Assembly: GCF_003946515.1 (NCBI RefSeq)
Contig: NZ_RHOM01000009.1
Span: 19,745 to 83,744 of the forward strand
Length of the DNA: 64,000 nt
Direction: 5' to 3'
From: Companilactobacillus zhongbaensis
GTDB taxonomy: Bacteria; Bacillota; Bacilli; Lactobacillales; Lactobacillaceae
In this document: piece after piece, positions 34,742 through 43,971 of the stretch
Layout: every line of letters starts with the position of its first letter
Position numbering within the stretch: the first letter of the stretch is position 1
The notes under the pieces: model-generated
What the model saw: only the letters and a program-made list of their open reading frames with translations
The model's database searches: none
Told to the model about the DNA's origin: nothing
Position numbers and translations under genes: made by a program

Positions 34742-34771
34742 TGACATCGTTTACACGTCAAAATAATTATA
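34742..34771 (-). promoter_or_regulatory. Promoter -10 and perfect cre site of the secreted protein B operon
   Basis: On the minus strand TATAAT (34771-34766) is followed by TGTAAACGATGTCA (34755-34742), a full match to the CcpA consensus TGWAANCGNTNNCW, placed at or just after the expected start of transcription. Glucose repression of the beta-glucosidase operon is expected. Confidence 0.72.
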
Positions 34772-34857
34772 CATCACAACATATAAAATATGGGTATAAT
34801 CTTTAAAATATAAATCATAAACAACTCATAAATTACATCTTTCAACCGATAAAACAA

Positions 34858-34884
34858 ACAAAAAAAGAGCCAACAACCGGCTCT
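34858..34884 (-). terminator. Hairpin with T-run, minus strand
   Basis: AGAGCC/GGCTCT stem followed by TTTTTTT on the minus strand. It could end the transcript from the Abi gene after reading through E6. Confidence 0.65.
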
Positions 34885-34989
34885 ATGACTGAATTCCAGA
34901 AAATAACATTACTAAAACCAAAAACGAGATTAACTAAAAATTAAGTAAACAAAATAAGCAAGATATTGCAAAAAAAAAGGAATAAGAGG

Positions 34990-35209
34990 TCCTTAATATT
35001 TTATCCAAAATAGCGACCAGCGAAGCGAAGTCGCCCCCCACCCAAAATAGCAACCGATGAAAAGATGCAGCAAAATAAACAAGATAGGGAGAAAAAAACA
35101 AGGATATCAAAAAGAAAAAAAGGAAGGGAAATCCAAAACAAACCAAAACAGTATAAGCAAATAAGAATAAGTACCGTATCCCACCAAAAAAGTTAGATTG
35201 GCACCACCC
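34990..35209 (+). repeat. AT-rich left flank of E6
   Basis: Contains a GCGAC/GTCGC hairpin at about 35016-35034, GCAACCGATGA, AACAAGATAG, ACCAAAACAGT and AATAAGTACCGTATCCCACC. No gene is visible. Confidence 0.65.
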
Positions 35210-35397
35210 TAGGTCCTGTGGAGGGTGGAGGGAATTCGCCGTCAGCCGCGAAATTTTCGTTTGCACGGCATGGGCCGTGCTTACGAAAAGACCCAGCTTT
35301 GAGATGTCCAAGGCGGTCTTCCTTGGATAGCTCAAAGTGGGTCCGCAGCGTTCCACGGCGCAATTCCCGGAACCCTCCACAGGACCGGCAGTGAACC
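35210..35397 (+). repeat. E6 folded element with compensatory changes in the outer stem
   Basis: Outer arms GGTCCTGTGGAGGGT and ACCCTCCACAGGACC differ from the common GGTTCTGCGGGAGGGT pair at several positions on both sides, and pairing is fully kept. Inner hairpins are the common type; tail CGGCAGTGAACC. Confidence 0.9.
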
Positions 35398-35483
35398 CCC
35401 ACCCAAAATCACACCACCAACAAAAATCCAGCACAAAAAAATAGCCGAGCAACCTCGACTAAACAAAACAAAAAACAAAAAAT

Positions 35484-36461
35484 CTACCGACGAAAAACCT
35501 CATAAAAACTGTCCATATCCTTAAACCCAAGCTTCTCAATAGAACCATCAACATCACGAGTAATACTAGTAAACGATCTCTTAATATTATCAAAACGATA
35601 CTTAGGATTAATAGCATACATCATATGAACCACAATCACGATAATCAAAGCAATCTTATTAGTATAACTAACCCGGCCATTAATATTCTTAAACCAGAGA
35701 TACTCCTTAAAATCGCGTGGAGGTAAAGCACTAGTAGACAAAGTAATATCTAACAAATTGGAATTATGGCAACAAATATTACGAACAAAATTAAGACACT
35801 CAAGCCAAGAAACTAATTCATCACGGTTACAGTTGAAGTAGTCAGTAAAGTATTCAACATTATCATCTGACATCAACCTGATCAAACTAGAAGTCGTTTC
35901 AAAAGTTAACAAATTAGTCATCAACCAAACCGTTGGGAAATTATCTTCATTCAAATTTTCCCGATAATCAAGATCTAACATATTGGAATTGTATGCTTGT
36001 CGCAATAAATTCTTTTTAAAATAAAACTGCTTTTCTTCCAATGTATATTTAGAGATCCGATCATTGTCGGCCCAATTAGTAAATTCTAGATAACCAAAGG
36101 GACCATATTTTTCACCTAACACATGCGAGATCAAACTATTCATCGAAACTTCGATATCTTCGATTGCATGTAGCAAGTTGATCCGCAAATTCTTATCTTG
36201 GTAATAACGTTTAACCACAAAGTCAAACGAAAGTCCGTCATAATCCGGGGTATTATAGCCATCCCGGTAAGCAAACGGATAAGCAAATTGCTTCAAAGTA
36301 TAATATCCGATTGCTTCAATAGCATTGAGGTTTTTATCACGCATATCCGGATCTAAAGTCATCCCGCGCTCAGCAAATAAATTAAGCTGATCCTCATACG
36401 ATAGCTGTTTGGGACTACGCACCTTGCACACCTTCATTCTAAAAAATTTTAATATAATCAA
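35484..36461 (-). CDS. Abi_2/AbiD-like protein with HEPN motif, probable phage defence
   Basis: Protein of about 317-325 residues of the Abi_2 family (lactococcal AbiD/AbiF relatives). Visible hallmarks are SYEDQLNLFAERGM near the N-terminus, IGYYTLKQFAYPF, and the HEPN RNase-like motif RNICCHNSNLLD. Such proteins abort phage infection, probably by cutting RNA. The start is either TTG 36461 or ATG 36437; neither has a good SD and the message may be nearly leaderless. It stands alone, without phage or transposon genes. Confidence 0.78.
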   Translation of the reverse strand: MIILKFFRMKVCKVRSPKQLSYEDQLNLFAERGMTLDPDMRDKNLNAIEAIGYYTLKQFAYPFAYRDGYNTPDYDGLSFDFVVKRYYQDKNLRINLLHAIEDIEVSMNSLISHVLGEKYGPFGYLEFTNWADNDRISKYTLEEKQFYFKKNLLRQAYNSNMLDLDYRENLNEDNFPTVWLMTNLLTFETTSSLIRLMSDDNVEYFTDYFNCNRDELVSWLECLNFVRNICCHNSNLLDITLSTSALPPRDFKEYLWFKNINGRVSYTNKIALIIVIVVHMMYAINPKYRFDNIKRSFTSITRDVDGSIEKLGFKDMDSFYEVFRR

Positions 36462-36565
36462 ATATTGAGTATAACTATATCATAACGTACGTACAATCAT
36501 ATTTTGAACTATTTGAGCTAATAATAACAGCTAATTTCTAAAAATTAATTAACCAATTTTGACAA

Positions 36566-36594
36566 TATAAAAAGCCGAACTCATTCGGCTTTTT
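36566..36594. terminator. Terminator after the NhaC-type gene
   Basis: AAAAAGCCGAA and TTCGGCTTTTTT hairpin. Confidence 0.9.
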
Positions 36595-36636
36595 TGAATA
36601 CTATTTTTATACATCATTAACAAAATTTTTGATAGA

Positions 36637-38013
36637 TTATGCCCGTTGACGCATTTTCTTGAGTCCGATCCCAGTAAATCCACTGATGATCGACAATACT
36701 GGTGATAAAAGACTAAAGAAACAAAATGGTAGAAAGGCCAAGGTTGGTACGCCTAAAGTGTTGGCCGCAAAAGCTCCCGCGACACCCCAAGGGATCAAGT
36801 AGTTAATAACTGTACCACCATCTTCAAGCACACGACTCAAGGCTAAATTGTCCAATCCTCGTTTGTTGTAAGTCTCTTTGAAGGCTTTACCCGGTAAAAT
36901 AACTGATAAGTATTGTTCACCAACAAAAATATTGACTCCGATACCAGACAAGATAGTTGCTGTAACGATCGAGCCAGATGATTTCAACTTTTTAGCTAAC
37001 GGTGTGATGGCTGTTTGGATAATATCGTATTTCATCAACAAGCCACCTAAAGATAAAGTTAGAAAAATCAAGGAAACTGTACCCATCATCGACGTGATGC
37101 CACCCCGAGTCAACAGAGCATCAACGTTGGCGTTACCAGTTTTTGAAACAAAGCCGTTTTCAATGTAGCCGGCAACTTTTTGGACTGTCGTACCAGGAGT
37201 TTGTACAAAGATCATCACAATAGCTACGGTAATATTTAGTAATAAAGTTGCGATAGCTGGGATCTTGGCGATGGCACAAACAAATAACAAGATGATCGGT
37301 AAAATTGCCCACCAGGAAACGCTAAAATGTGAAGTCAAAGTCGTCAAAGTTGGTTGAATATTAGTCAACTTGGCACCTGATTCACCGATACCTAAGATCC
37401 AGTACAAGATCAGTGAGATCACGAAAGCTGGGATCGTAGTCCACATTAAGTTTTTAATATGGGCAAACAAGTCAGAACCCGCAATAGCAGCAGCTAGATT
37501 AGTCGAATCAGAAAGTGGTGAAGATTTATCACCGAAAATAGCTCCTGAAATAATTGCTCCAGCAACCAAGGCCGGATCAACGCCCATCGTAGTTCCCATT
37601 CCGAACAAGGCAATCCCGATCGTTGAAACGATGGTAAAGGCTGAACCGATGGAAGTTCCGATCAAGGCACAAACTAAGAAAACCGATGGAACGAACCAAC
37701 GAGCCGAAATCATATGGAATCCGGCGACCATCATTGATGGGATAACGCCAGCTGCGATCCAAGTACCGATCAGAGCACCGATCAAGATAAAAATAAAGAT
37801 CGGCACGATCCCGTTTTTTACTCCGTCCATGATCCCATCGTGGATCTCATCCCAACTGCTGTGGCGGATCTTAGCCCACAAGATCAAAAGAGCGATAACT
37901 ACTAACACTGGCGTTTGTGGCGACAAACCAAAACCAATAACAGCTGTTCCTAAAACTATTAACATGACCAACAAAATGATGATCGATTCTTTGAAACTAA
38001 CTTTTTCCCTCAT
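36637..38013 (-). CDS. NhaC-family transporter under T-box control, probable tyrosine transporter
   Basis: Membrane protein of 458 residues with about eleven segments, of the NhaC Na+/H+ antiporter family (IFGDKSSPLSDSTNLAAAIAG, given as IFGDKSSPLSDS and TNLAAAIAG, and GVNIFVGEQYLSVILPGKAF). The start is ATG 38013, seven bases after GGGAG; longer open frames run into the T-box leader and are spurious. NhaC-type proteins of the YheL group behind tyrosine T-boxes have been proposed as tyrosine transporters, which fits the leader here. Ion exchange is the alternative. Confidence 0.8.
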   Translation of the reverse strand: MREKVSFKESIIILLVMLIVLGTAVIGFGLSPQTPVLVVIALLILWAKIRHSSWDEIHDGIMDGVKNGIVPIFIFILIGALIGTWIAAGVIPSMMVAGFHMISARWFVPSVFLVCALIGTSIGSAFTIVSTIGIALFGMGTTMGVDPALVAGAIISGAIFGDKSSPLSDSTNLAAAIAGSDLFAHIKNLMWTTIPAFVISLILYWILGIGESGAKLTNIQPTLTTLTSHFSVSWWAILPIILLFVCAIAKIPAIATLLLNITVAIVMIFVQTPGTTVQKVAGYIENGFVSKTGNANVDALLTRGGITSMMGTVSLIFLTLSLGGLLMKYDIIQTAITPLAKKLKSSGSIVTATILSGIGVNIFVGEQYLSVILPGKAFKETYNKRGLDNLALSRVLEDGGTVINYLIPWGVAGAFAANTLGVPTLAFLPFCFFSLLSPVLSIISGFTGIGLKKMRQRA

Positions 38014-38028
38014 ATTTTTTCTCCCAAT

Positions 38029-38245
38029 AAAAAAATCGTCCCCGCTGCATTCCTGCAACAGGGACGATTGACGTAACCGTGGTACCACCCAACTTGAGGT
38101 CGCAAATAGACCTCCTCTCATTGGCGATAACGGCACCTTCCGCTTGGAAAACCAAGTCATGTCTGGTATTTCAGTCCTAGCACCCTGACCGGTTCGCATC
38201 AACCACCGGCTTTCTTACACCCAGATGTAGGATTACTTTGTTCAA
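38029..38245 (-). promoter_or_regulatory. T-box leader, probable tyrosine specifier
   Basis: On the minus strand the leader has a stem I region with GAAATACCAG (candidate specifier TAC at 38168-38166), the T-box core GGGTGGTACCACGGTT and a terminator AATCGTCCC/GGGACGATT followed by seven T residues (38072-38029). Uncharged tRNA would pair with the T-box core and prevent termination. The specifier assignment is tentative because the base after it is C rather than the usual purine. Confidence 0.9.
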
Positions 38246-38308
38246 ACACTTATTAATATTTTGAATGATAACAACTATTTTAATTATCGTCAATACAAAA
38301 ATTTTTCA

Positions 38309-38962
38309 TTAAGCTAAACGACGGTCGACTACTTTGGAAATTAGTGACAGTGCGTAGCAGACGATGAAGTACAAAATAGCTAGTGCTAAGTACATTGGCA
38401 CGATATAATTGGCGTTTTGTCCATAAATTACTTGTGCGTGTTGCATCAATTCTGGTACCACGATGATCGTTGTCAAAGAAGTATCCTTGATCAAGGAGAT
38501 CAATTGACTAACTAAAGCTGGAATCATCTTTTTATAAGCTTGTGGTAAGACGATGTGGACCATGGCTTGTGTATAGCGCATCCCCATGGCACGTGCGGCT
38601 TCCATTTGGCCAATATCAACGGCTTGGATACCTGATCTAATGATCTCGGCGACCATCATCGATTCGAAGACTGACATCGCTAAAATGGCAGCAGGGATCG
38701 TATCCGGTTTGAACCCGATCGAAGGTAGACCAAAGTAGACGAAAAAGATGATCAACAGTAATGGCAAGTTACGGATAATATCGATGATGAAACCGACGAT
38801 CTTTGAAACATAAGCGATCTTGCTATAACGGATGATCCCTAATATCGAACCAAAGATCATACTAAAAATAACTGATAAAGCTGAAATTTCAACGGTTACC
38901 CAAAGACCTTGGAGAAGGAATTTTAGGTTAACAGCTGAATAAGCGTCGATCCAATTTTGCAT
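38309..38962 (-). CDS. Amino acid ABC transporter permease (second)
   Basis: Permease of 217 residues with about five membrane segments and the HisM/GlnP-type loop AARAMGMRYTQAMVHIVLPQA that contacts the ATPase (split: AARAMGMRYTQ, AMVHIVLPQA). It ends the glutamine-type operon, 12 bases after the other permease gene. Together they would form the heterodimeric channel for a polar amino acid such as glutamine or glutamate. Confidence 0.9.
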   Translation of the reverse strand: MQNWIDAYSAVNLKFLLQGLWVTVEISALSVIFSMIFGSILGIIRYSKIAYVSKIVGFIIDIIRNLPLLLIIFFVYFGLPSIGFKPDTIPAAILAMSVFESMMVAEIIRSGIQAVDIGQMEAARAMGMRYTQAMVHIVLPQAYKKMIPALVSQLISLIKDTSLTTIIVVPELMQHAQVIYGQNANYIVPMYLALAILYFIVCYALSLISKVVDRRLA

Positions 38963-38974
38963 AATTCATTCCTC

Positions 38975-39613
38975 CTAAGCCAAAGTCTTTTCTAAATGTC
39001 TCATATAGTAACTGATCGGTAAGGTAATAACTAAGTAAAAGAGACCGACAATTATATATGTGTTGACCGTATCAAAGGTTTGCGAAGCAATCGCATTTCC
39101 TTGATACATCAAGTCAAATCCAGCCACGAAAGCTAGGACTGATGAGTTTTTAACCAAGTTGATAAATTGATTACCTAGTGGTGGGATAACGAGCTTGAAA
39201 GCTTGTGGCAAGACGATGTAACGCATAGCTTGTCCATAAGTCATCCCCATCGCCCGAGCTGCTTCCATCTGGCCGATATCAACTGAGTTAATACCTGAAC
39301 GAACAGTTTCAGCAATGAAAGCTGAAGTATAAATCGTCAATCCGATAGTTCCGGCAGTAAATCCATTGATCTTAACAAAGTACAAAGGAATTACTAAGTA
39401 GAAAAACATTGTAATAACTAGTAACGGGATATTTCTAAAAATTTCCACATAGACGTTACCAATAACACGTAAAACTTTATTCGGCATAACTTCCATAATG
39501 GCGAACAGTGATCCAATGATCAAACTGAACACTAAAGCGACGATACTGGAAAGGATCGTCCAACCAAATCCGGTCAAAAAGCTGTGCCAGTTGTTTGCTA
39601 GTAAACTACCCAT
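38975..39613 (-). CDS. Amino acid ABC transporter permease (first)
   Basis: Permease of 212 residues, similar to the following one, with AARAMGMTYGQAMRYIVLPQA as the ATPase contact loop (AARAMGMTYG, QAMRYIVLPQA) and about five membrane segments. Its ATG overlaps the stop of the binding-protein gene by one base (TAATG), indicating translational coupling. Confidence 0.9.
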   Translation of the reverse strand: MGSLLANNWHSFLTGFGWTILSSIVALVFSLIIGSLFAIMEVMPNKVLRVIGNVYVEIFRNIPLLVITMFFYLVIPLYFVKINGFTAGTIGLTIYTSAFIAETVRSGINSVDIGQMEAARAMGMTYGQAMRYIVLPQAFKLVIPPLGNQFINLVKNSSVLAFVAGFDLMYQGNAIASQTFDTVNTYIIVGLFYLVITLPISYYMRHLEKTLA

Positions 39614-40437
39614 TAGCGAAGCACCTCCTTGTAATCGAATCCTGGAACGTCACCGAACCACTTCTTGATCAGCTTGTTATAAGTCCCATCGTCTTCAATT
39701 TCTTTGATGGCCTTATTCAAAGCTTTTTTGAAAGCTGGTTGGTTCTTGTTGATACCAATACCGTAAGGTTCCGTAGTGAAGGCACCACCTTGGACCTTGT
39801 AGCCTGGGTTTTCAACGGCCATACCGGCTAAAATAACGTTATCTGTCGTCAAAGCATCCCCTTGACCTGATTTCAAAGCTACTAATGCTTGAGCATAATC
39901 TTGTAGCTGCAATACTCGAGCCTTTGGAGCGTACTTCTTAACATTTTCAACAGAGTTTGATCCAACAACACCAATAACCGTGCGATTGTTGAGATCGGAA
40001 ACTTTTTTAACTGGCGAACCGTCTTTAACTAGTAACGATTGTCCGGCATCAAAATATGAATTTGAAAAATCAATAACTTTTTCACGTTCGGCATTGATCG
40101 TCATTGTGGCAATGATGGCGTCAATATTACCGTTTTTCAATAATGGGATACGTGATTGCGAAGTTACGGTAACGAATTTAGCTTTACCATTTTTACCAAG
40201 GATCTTCTTAGTCAAAGCCTTGGCAATATCAACTTCGAATCCTTTAGTTTGACCGTCTTTAACGTCGATCAAGCCCATCAATTTCGTATCTGCTTTAACT
40301 CCCCACATGATCGTGTTAGCTTCTTTGGCGTTTTGCAAAACATCTTGTTGAGAAAGAGGTTTTGCTCCACAGCCGACCGATACAACAACGAGGAGTGCAG
40401 ACATTACTAATACTAAAAAGTATTTGAGTCTTTTCAT
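39613..40437 (-). CDS. Amino acid ABC transporter substrate-binding lipoprotein (GlnH-like)
   Basis: Lipoprotein of 274 residues: signal ending VSVGC (Cys 23), then a family-3 binding domain with KGFEVDIAKAL, DAIIATMTINAEREK and FSNSYFDAGQSLLV. These motifs match glutamine/glutamate/aspartate-binding proteins. It lies between the ATPase gene and the permease genes in the usual order. Specificity cannot be settled from sequence. Confidence 0.92.
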   Translation of the reverse strand: MKRLKYFLVLVMSALLVVVSVGCGAKPLSQQDVLQNAKEANTIMWGVKADTKLMGLIDVKDGQTKGFEVDIAKALTKKILGKNGKAKFVTVTSQSRIPLLKNGNIDAIIATMTINAEREKVIDFSNSYFDAGQSLLVKDGSPVKKVSDLNNRTVIGVVGSNSVENVKKYAPKARVLQLQDYAQALVALKSGQGDALTTDNVILAGMAVENPGYKVQGGAFTTEPYGIGINKNQPAFKKALNKAIKEIEDDGTYNKLIKKWFGDVPGFDYKEVLR

Positions 40438-40454
40438 GGTAGTCCCTCCCCTTA

Positions 40455-41192
40455 TTAGTGCTTAATGATCTTACTCAAGAATTGTCTAGCACGTTCATTC
40501 GTAGGGTTTTTGAAAAACTCGCTAGTCTTGTCATCCTCTAAAATTTGGCCGTCAGCCATAAAAATAACCCGGTTGGCAACTTCTTGGGCGAAGCCCATTT
40601 CGTGAGTAACAATCAATGAAGTCATATCACTTTGGCTAGTAACGTATTTAATAACGCCCAGCACATCATCGATCATTTCCGGATCAAGCGCACTAGTAGG
40701 TTCGTCAAAAAGCATACAACGTGGTTTCATAGCTAATGACCGAGCAATAGCTACACGTTGAGCTTGTCCACCAGAGATCTGTGAAGGCATGTTATGAGCT
40801 TTATCAGCCAAACCAACTTGGTCCAGCAAAGCCATAGCCCGCTTCTTATTCTCATCTTCGTTCATCTTCAAAACGATCCGTGGTGCGATCATGATATTTT
40901 CAAGCACATCTTTGTTAGCATATAAATTAAAATGCTGGAAAACCATCCCCACATCAGTTCTGATACGGTTAATATCAGTCTTCTTATCAGCAATATCATG
41001 GCCATTGACGATCAATTGACCTTCTTGGATCTGTTCCAATCCATTAACGCTCCGAGCTAAGGTACTCTTACCTGAACCTGAGGGTCCGATCAAAACAACC
41101 GTTTCCCCTTTATCGATCTCCAGGTTAATGTCTTTCAATGCGTGAAATTTTCCATAATACTTTTGGACGTCACGAAATTCGATCATCGACAT
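40455..41192 (-). CDS. glnQ: Amino acid ABC transporter ATP-binding protein (GlnQ-like)
   Basis: ATPase of 245 residues with Walker A GPSGSGKST (36-44), signature ISGGQAQRVAIAR, Walker B CMLFDEPTSALD and the switch histidine in LIVTHEMGFA. It is the first gene of the four-gene operon; ATG 41192 has GGGAG nine bases upstream. Energises import of a polar amino acid. Confidence 0.93.
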   Translation of the reverse strand: MSMIEFRDVQKYYGKFHALKDINLEIDKGETVVLIGPSGSGKSTLARSVNGLEQIQEGQLIVNGHDIADKKTDINRIRTDVGMVFQHFNLYANKDVLENIMIAPRIVLKMNEDENKKRAMALLDQVGLADKAHNMPSQISGGQAQRVAIARSLAMKPRCMLFDEPTSALDPEMIDDVLGVIKYVTSQSDMTSLIVTHEMGFAQEVANRVIFMADGQILEDDKTSEFFKNPTNERARQFLSKIIKH

Positions 41193-41379
41193 ATAGCTAT
41201 TCTCCCTTCGTTTGGTTCAAGCTGAACCAAGCATAAAATTGACTATTAAAGAAATTTTAATTGTTTTAGAGAAATTTGGCAATTATTTGGATGATGGTTT
41301 TATGTAAAATTAAGTGGTTTTTCTGTAATTTTACTGGGTTTTATGGGGTTGGAAAAAAATTTTTTGGTGGTGGTTTTGT

Positions 41380-41534
41380 TCCCGGTTCTGGGAGGGTTCC
41401 GGGAATTGCGCTGTGGCTTCCTTAGTCGTTCGGTGGCGTAGCCACCACCAAGAACCAGTTGCGCAAGTGCGTTAGCACTTACGTTCCATTATTTCATGGC
41501 TGACAGCGAATTCCCTCCACCCTCCCAGAACCTA
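41380..41534 (-). repeat. E7 folded element, second inner-hairpin type (inverted partner of E8)
   Basis: On the minus strand the usual outer arms (GGTTCTGGGAGGGT / ACCCTCCCAGAACC) enclose AAGTGCTAACGCACTT and GGTGGTGGCTACGCCACC hairpins instead of the common pair. E12 carries the same inner module. The tail is degraded (CGGGAACAAAACC). Confidence 0.85.
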
Positions 41535-41946
41535 AGGTAGTACAAAATTTCTCTCTTTGTGGGTGGGGACGGTACTTATCTTTTTTCTGCAAATTTCCTT
41601 TAGGGGGACTCCCATTCCCCCGCTATTACCCACTATCAATCCCGACTCCGTCCCCTATCTGATCCACCTTTTTCGGAAAAATCATCGGTTCGTATTTAAA
41701 TTTCTCAAGCTCCGTTTCAATTTCGATGTTTTTTCTATCGCAACTTCACTTCGCGGGTCGCCACCCTTTTAAAGATAAAGACTGCTTAAAACGAATTTTT
41801 ACTCTTACAAAATTTACAAGATAGGAACCGGTGCAAAAATCCTAGGAATCAAGTATAGATGGTTAAACCAGTCCTCCTAAAACAGTTTTGAGAGATAAAA
41901 CTAAGTACTGTACCCCCCACCCAAAAATTATTTTTTAACAACCCTA
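41535..41946. repeat. Facing flanks between E7 and E8
   Basis: Left part, on the minus strand, carries TAAGTACCGTCCCCACC and a GCGACCC/GGGTCGC-type hairpin near 41745-41765; right part has ACAAGATAGGAACC, TAAAACAGT and CTAAGTACTGTACCCCCCACC. No gene is visible in these 410 bases. Confidence 0.6.
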
Positions 41947-42108
41947 GGTTCTGCGGGAGGGTGGAGGGAATTCGCCGTCAGCCGCGAAATTTTCGTTTGC
42001 ACGGCATGGGCCGTGCTTACGAAAAGACCCAGCTTTGAGATGTCCAAGGCGGGTTTCCTTGGATAGCTCAAAGTGGGTCCGCAGCGTTCGCAGAACCGGC
42101 AGTGAACC
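41947..42108 (+). repeat. E8 folded element with the same right-arm deletion as E3
   Basis: Common left arm and inner hairpins, with the right side reduced to GCGTTCGCAGAACC exactly as in E3. Tail CGGCAGTGAACC is intact. Confidence 0.88.
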
Positions 42109-42128
42109 TCAAACCAAAATCATAAAAC

Positions 42129-42166
42129 AAAAAAAGCCTTCAAACTATAAAAAATCTGAAGACTGA
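42129..42166 (-). terminator. Terminator of the ABC exporter operon
   Basis: On the minus strand AGTCTTCA and TGAAGGCT pair around an AT-rich loop and are followed by TTTTTTT. Confidence 0.7.
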
Positions 42167-42171
42167 TATGC

Positions 42172-43959
42172 TTATTTCAATACTATTTTTTTATACAAAT
42201 GTCGTGTTAAGAAATAATACCCACCATATAAAACAAAGAAAATTATAAATGGTAACGCTAAATTACTATAAGGTTTCATCAATAGCGCCTTAAACATTTG
42301 AAGTCCTACTAATACGTGGACAATTCCTAGTGTTGCTGGAACTGCGAAGAGTACGGCAATTTCTTTGTTGATCGATGCTCTTAGTGCTTTTTGTCTGGCA
42401 CCGATTTTGTGTAACATATTGTATCTCTTCACGTCACCTGCTGCTCCGGAGAGGATCTTGAACATTAGACAACTTGCTAGCATTGCTAAGAAGGCAATTC
42501 CTAGGAAGAAGCCCATGAATTCTAGTCCTGAGAAGAATCCGTTGATGTTTTTGTAGACTACGTATTTGTCGGCAATCGCATTTTTCATACTTGGGAAGCG
42601 ACTTTGTTGTTCTTCAGAAACTTGTTTGATTGGTGTAAGATTTTTTCTAAAGGAATCAGTTTTGACGTATGTGATCGAGTTAGCTTTTCCTTGAATATTG
42701 TTATATTCTTGGTCACTCACTGCTTTGATTTCTTTAGTTTGGTTCTTTGGCAACATGGAACTTTGGATTTCGTACTTCACTTCATCATTATTTAAACTAG
42801 TACTCTTCTTTTGTGTTGAGAACATGCTGTCCATGTTGAAATGACTATATGTGAATGGTTGTGACTTGAAATCGCTTTGGCGATAGTAAACAGTTTTATC
42901 AGTCGTCTTATAATCGTATCTGTTTGTTGAAGCGCCTGACATTTTGTCGACTAAGGCTTTTTCCTTACTATTAATATTGATAATTTGTGAATCATAATAT
43001 TTTTGACCATTAACAACCGTGTCGATCTGTTGGTAAAAACCTAGTCCAACGGTAATTGCACCAAGTGCTAGTGAGAACATGATCGAGACCATTGATAAAA
43101 TCTTTGTGTAATCTTTGATCCGGAAATTCAATTGAGACAGGGTAAAGTTGTTCAAACCTTTTTGAGAGAACTTACCATTCTTTTTCAAAGCTGAAATGAT
43201 CGTGGTAGTTAGTGAGTTCATCACGAAGTAAGTTCCAATTACGATCGTTACTAAGGCAACGGGGACACCGATGTAGATAAAAATTGGATTTGAACCCATG
43301 TGGATCATGGCAGCGTAACCAATACCGATAAAGATCAAACCGATAATTGCTTGAAAAACTGTCCAAACGGTATTTCTTTTGATCCGTGTTGGTTGACTAT
43401 CTTTGTTCAATAGCGTTAAAACTTTGGTCATTCTTAGAGAAATCGAGTTTCTTAAAGCTGAAAAAATAAAAATAACGATGAAAAAAATCAATGTAGTGAT
43501 TAATGCCGGCATGTAGAAACTACTGAAATATTTAACTGGCATGTCGAGATTTTTCATTAACAATTGACCGACAAAACCAGTCGCAAAGATACCTAAAATG
43601 ATTCCGATAACTGAAGCGATGGCACCAATGATGAATGTTTCCACAAAAATCATTTTTGAAATTTTACTGCTTTTGGCACCGAGCATCATGAACATCCCAT
43701 ATTCTTTTTGACGCATGCTCAAAAGAAATTTATTCGCGTAATTTATATATACGACGGTAATTATTGCTAGTAAAACTGCTCCAAAACCGAAGATGAAAAC
43801 TGTCGCAGCAGCTGGTGAATTTGAGTTTAAAAAGTCTTTATTCATGGCCAAGGACATGAACATGTAGAAAATGGCAGCTGCAATCATCAGACCTGAAAAT
43901 AGCACACTGTAATCACGGATCCGATGCTTAATGCCACCAATTGCTAGTTTGTTTAACAA
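42172..43959 (-). CDS. FtsX-type ABC permease (BceB/peptide-resistance-like)
   Basis: Membrane protein of 595 residues: four N-terminal segments, a large extracytoplasmic domain between about residues 310 and 460, and a C-terminal group of segments, as in BceB/MacB-like exporters that protect against antimicrobial peptides. MRQKEYGMFMMLGAKS is the typical FtsX cytoplasmic loop. It follows its ATPase gene by 12 bases. No BceRS-type two-component system lies nearby, so regulation must come from elsewhere. Confidence 0.85.
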   Translation of the reverse strand: MLNKLAIGGIKHRIRDYSVLFSGLMIAAAIFYMFMSLAMNKDFLNSNSPAAATVFIFGFGAVLLAIITVVYINYANKFLLSMRQKEYGMFMMLGAKSSKISKMIFVETFIIGAIASVIGIILGIFATGFVGQLLMKNLDMPVKYFSSFYMPALITTLIFFIVIFIFSALRNSISLRMTKVLTLLNKDSQPTRIKRNTVWTVFQAIIGLIFIGIGYAAMIHMGSNPIFIYIGVPVALVTIVIGTYFVMNSLTTTIISALKKNGKFSQKGLNNFTLSQLNFRIKDYTKILSMVSIMFSLALGAITVGLGFYQQIDTVVNGQKYYDSQIININSKEKALVDKMSGASTNRYDYKTTDKTVYYRQSDFKSQPFTYSHFNMDSMFSTQKKSTSLNNDEVKYEIQSSMLPKNQTKEIKAVSDQEYNNIQGKANSITYVKTDSFRKNLTPIKQVSEEQQSRFPSMKNAIADKYVVYKNINGFFSGLEFMGFFLGIAFLAMLASCLMFKILSGAAGDVKRYNMLHKIGARQKALRASINKEIAVLFAVPATLGIVHVLVGLQMFKALLMKPYSNLALPFIIFFVLYGGYYFLTRHLYKKIVLK

Positions 43960-43971
43960 TGTAGTCCCCTC

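Noticed and set aside
38166..38168. Specifier read as isoleucine (ATA) instead of tyrosine (TAC)
   Set aside because: TAC is better placed next to the closing CAGA pairing and agrees with the known link of NhaC-type transporters to tyrosine T-boxes; kept as tentative.
36637..38202. Longer NhaC-type start at 38202
   Set aside because: The extra 63 codons are the T-box leader; ATG 38013 has a proper SD.
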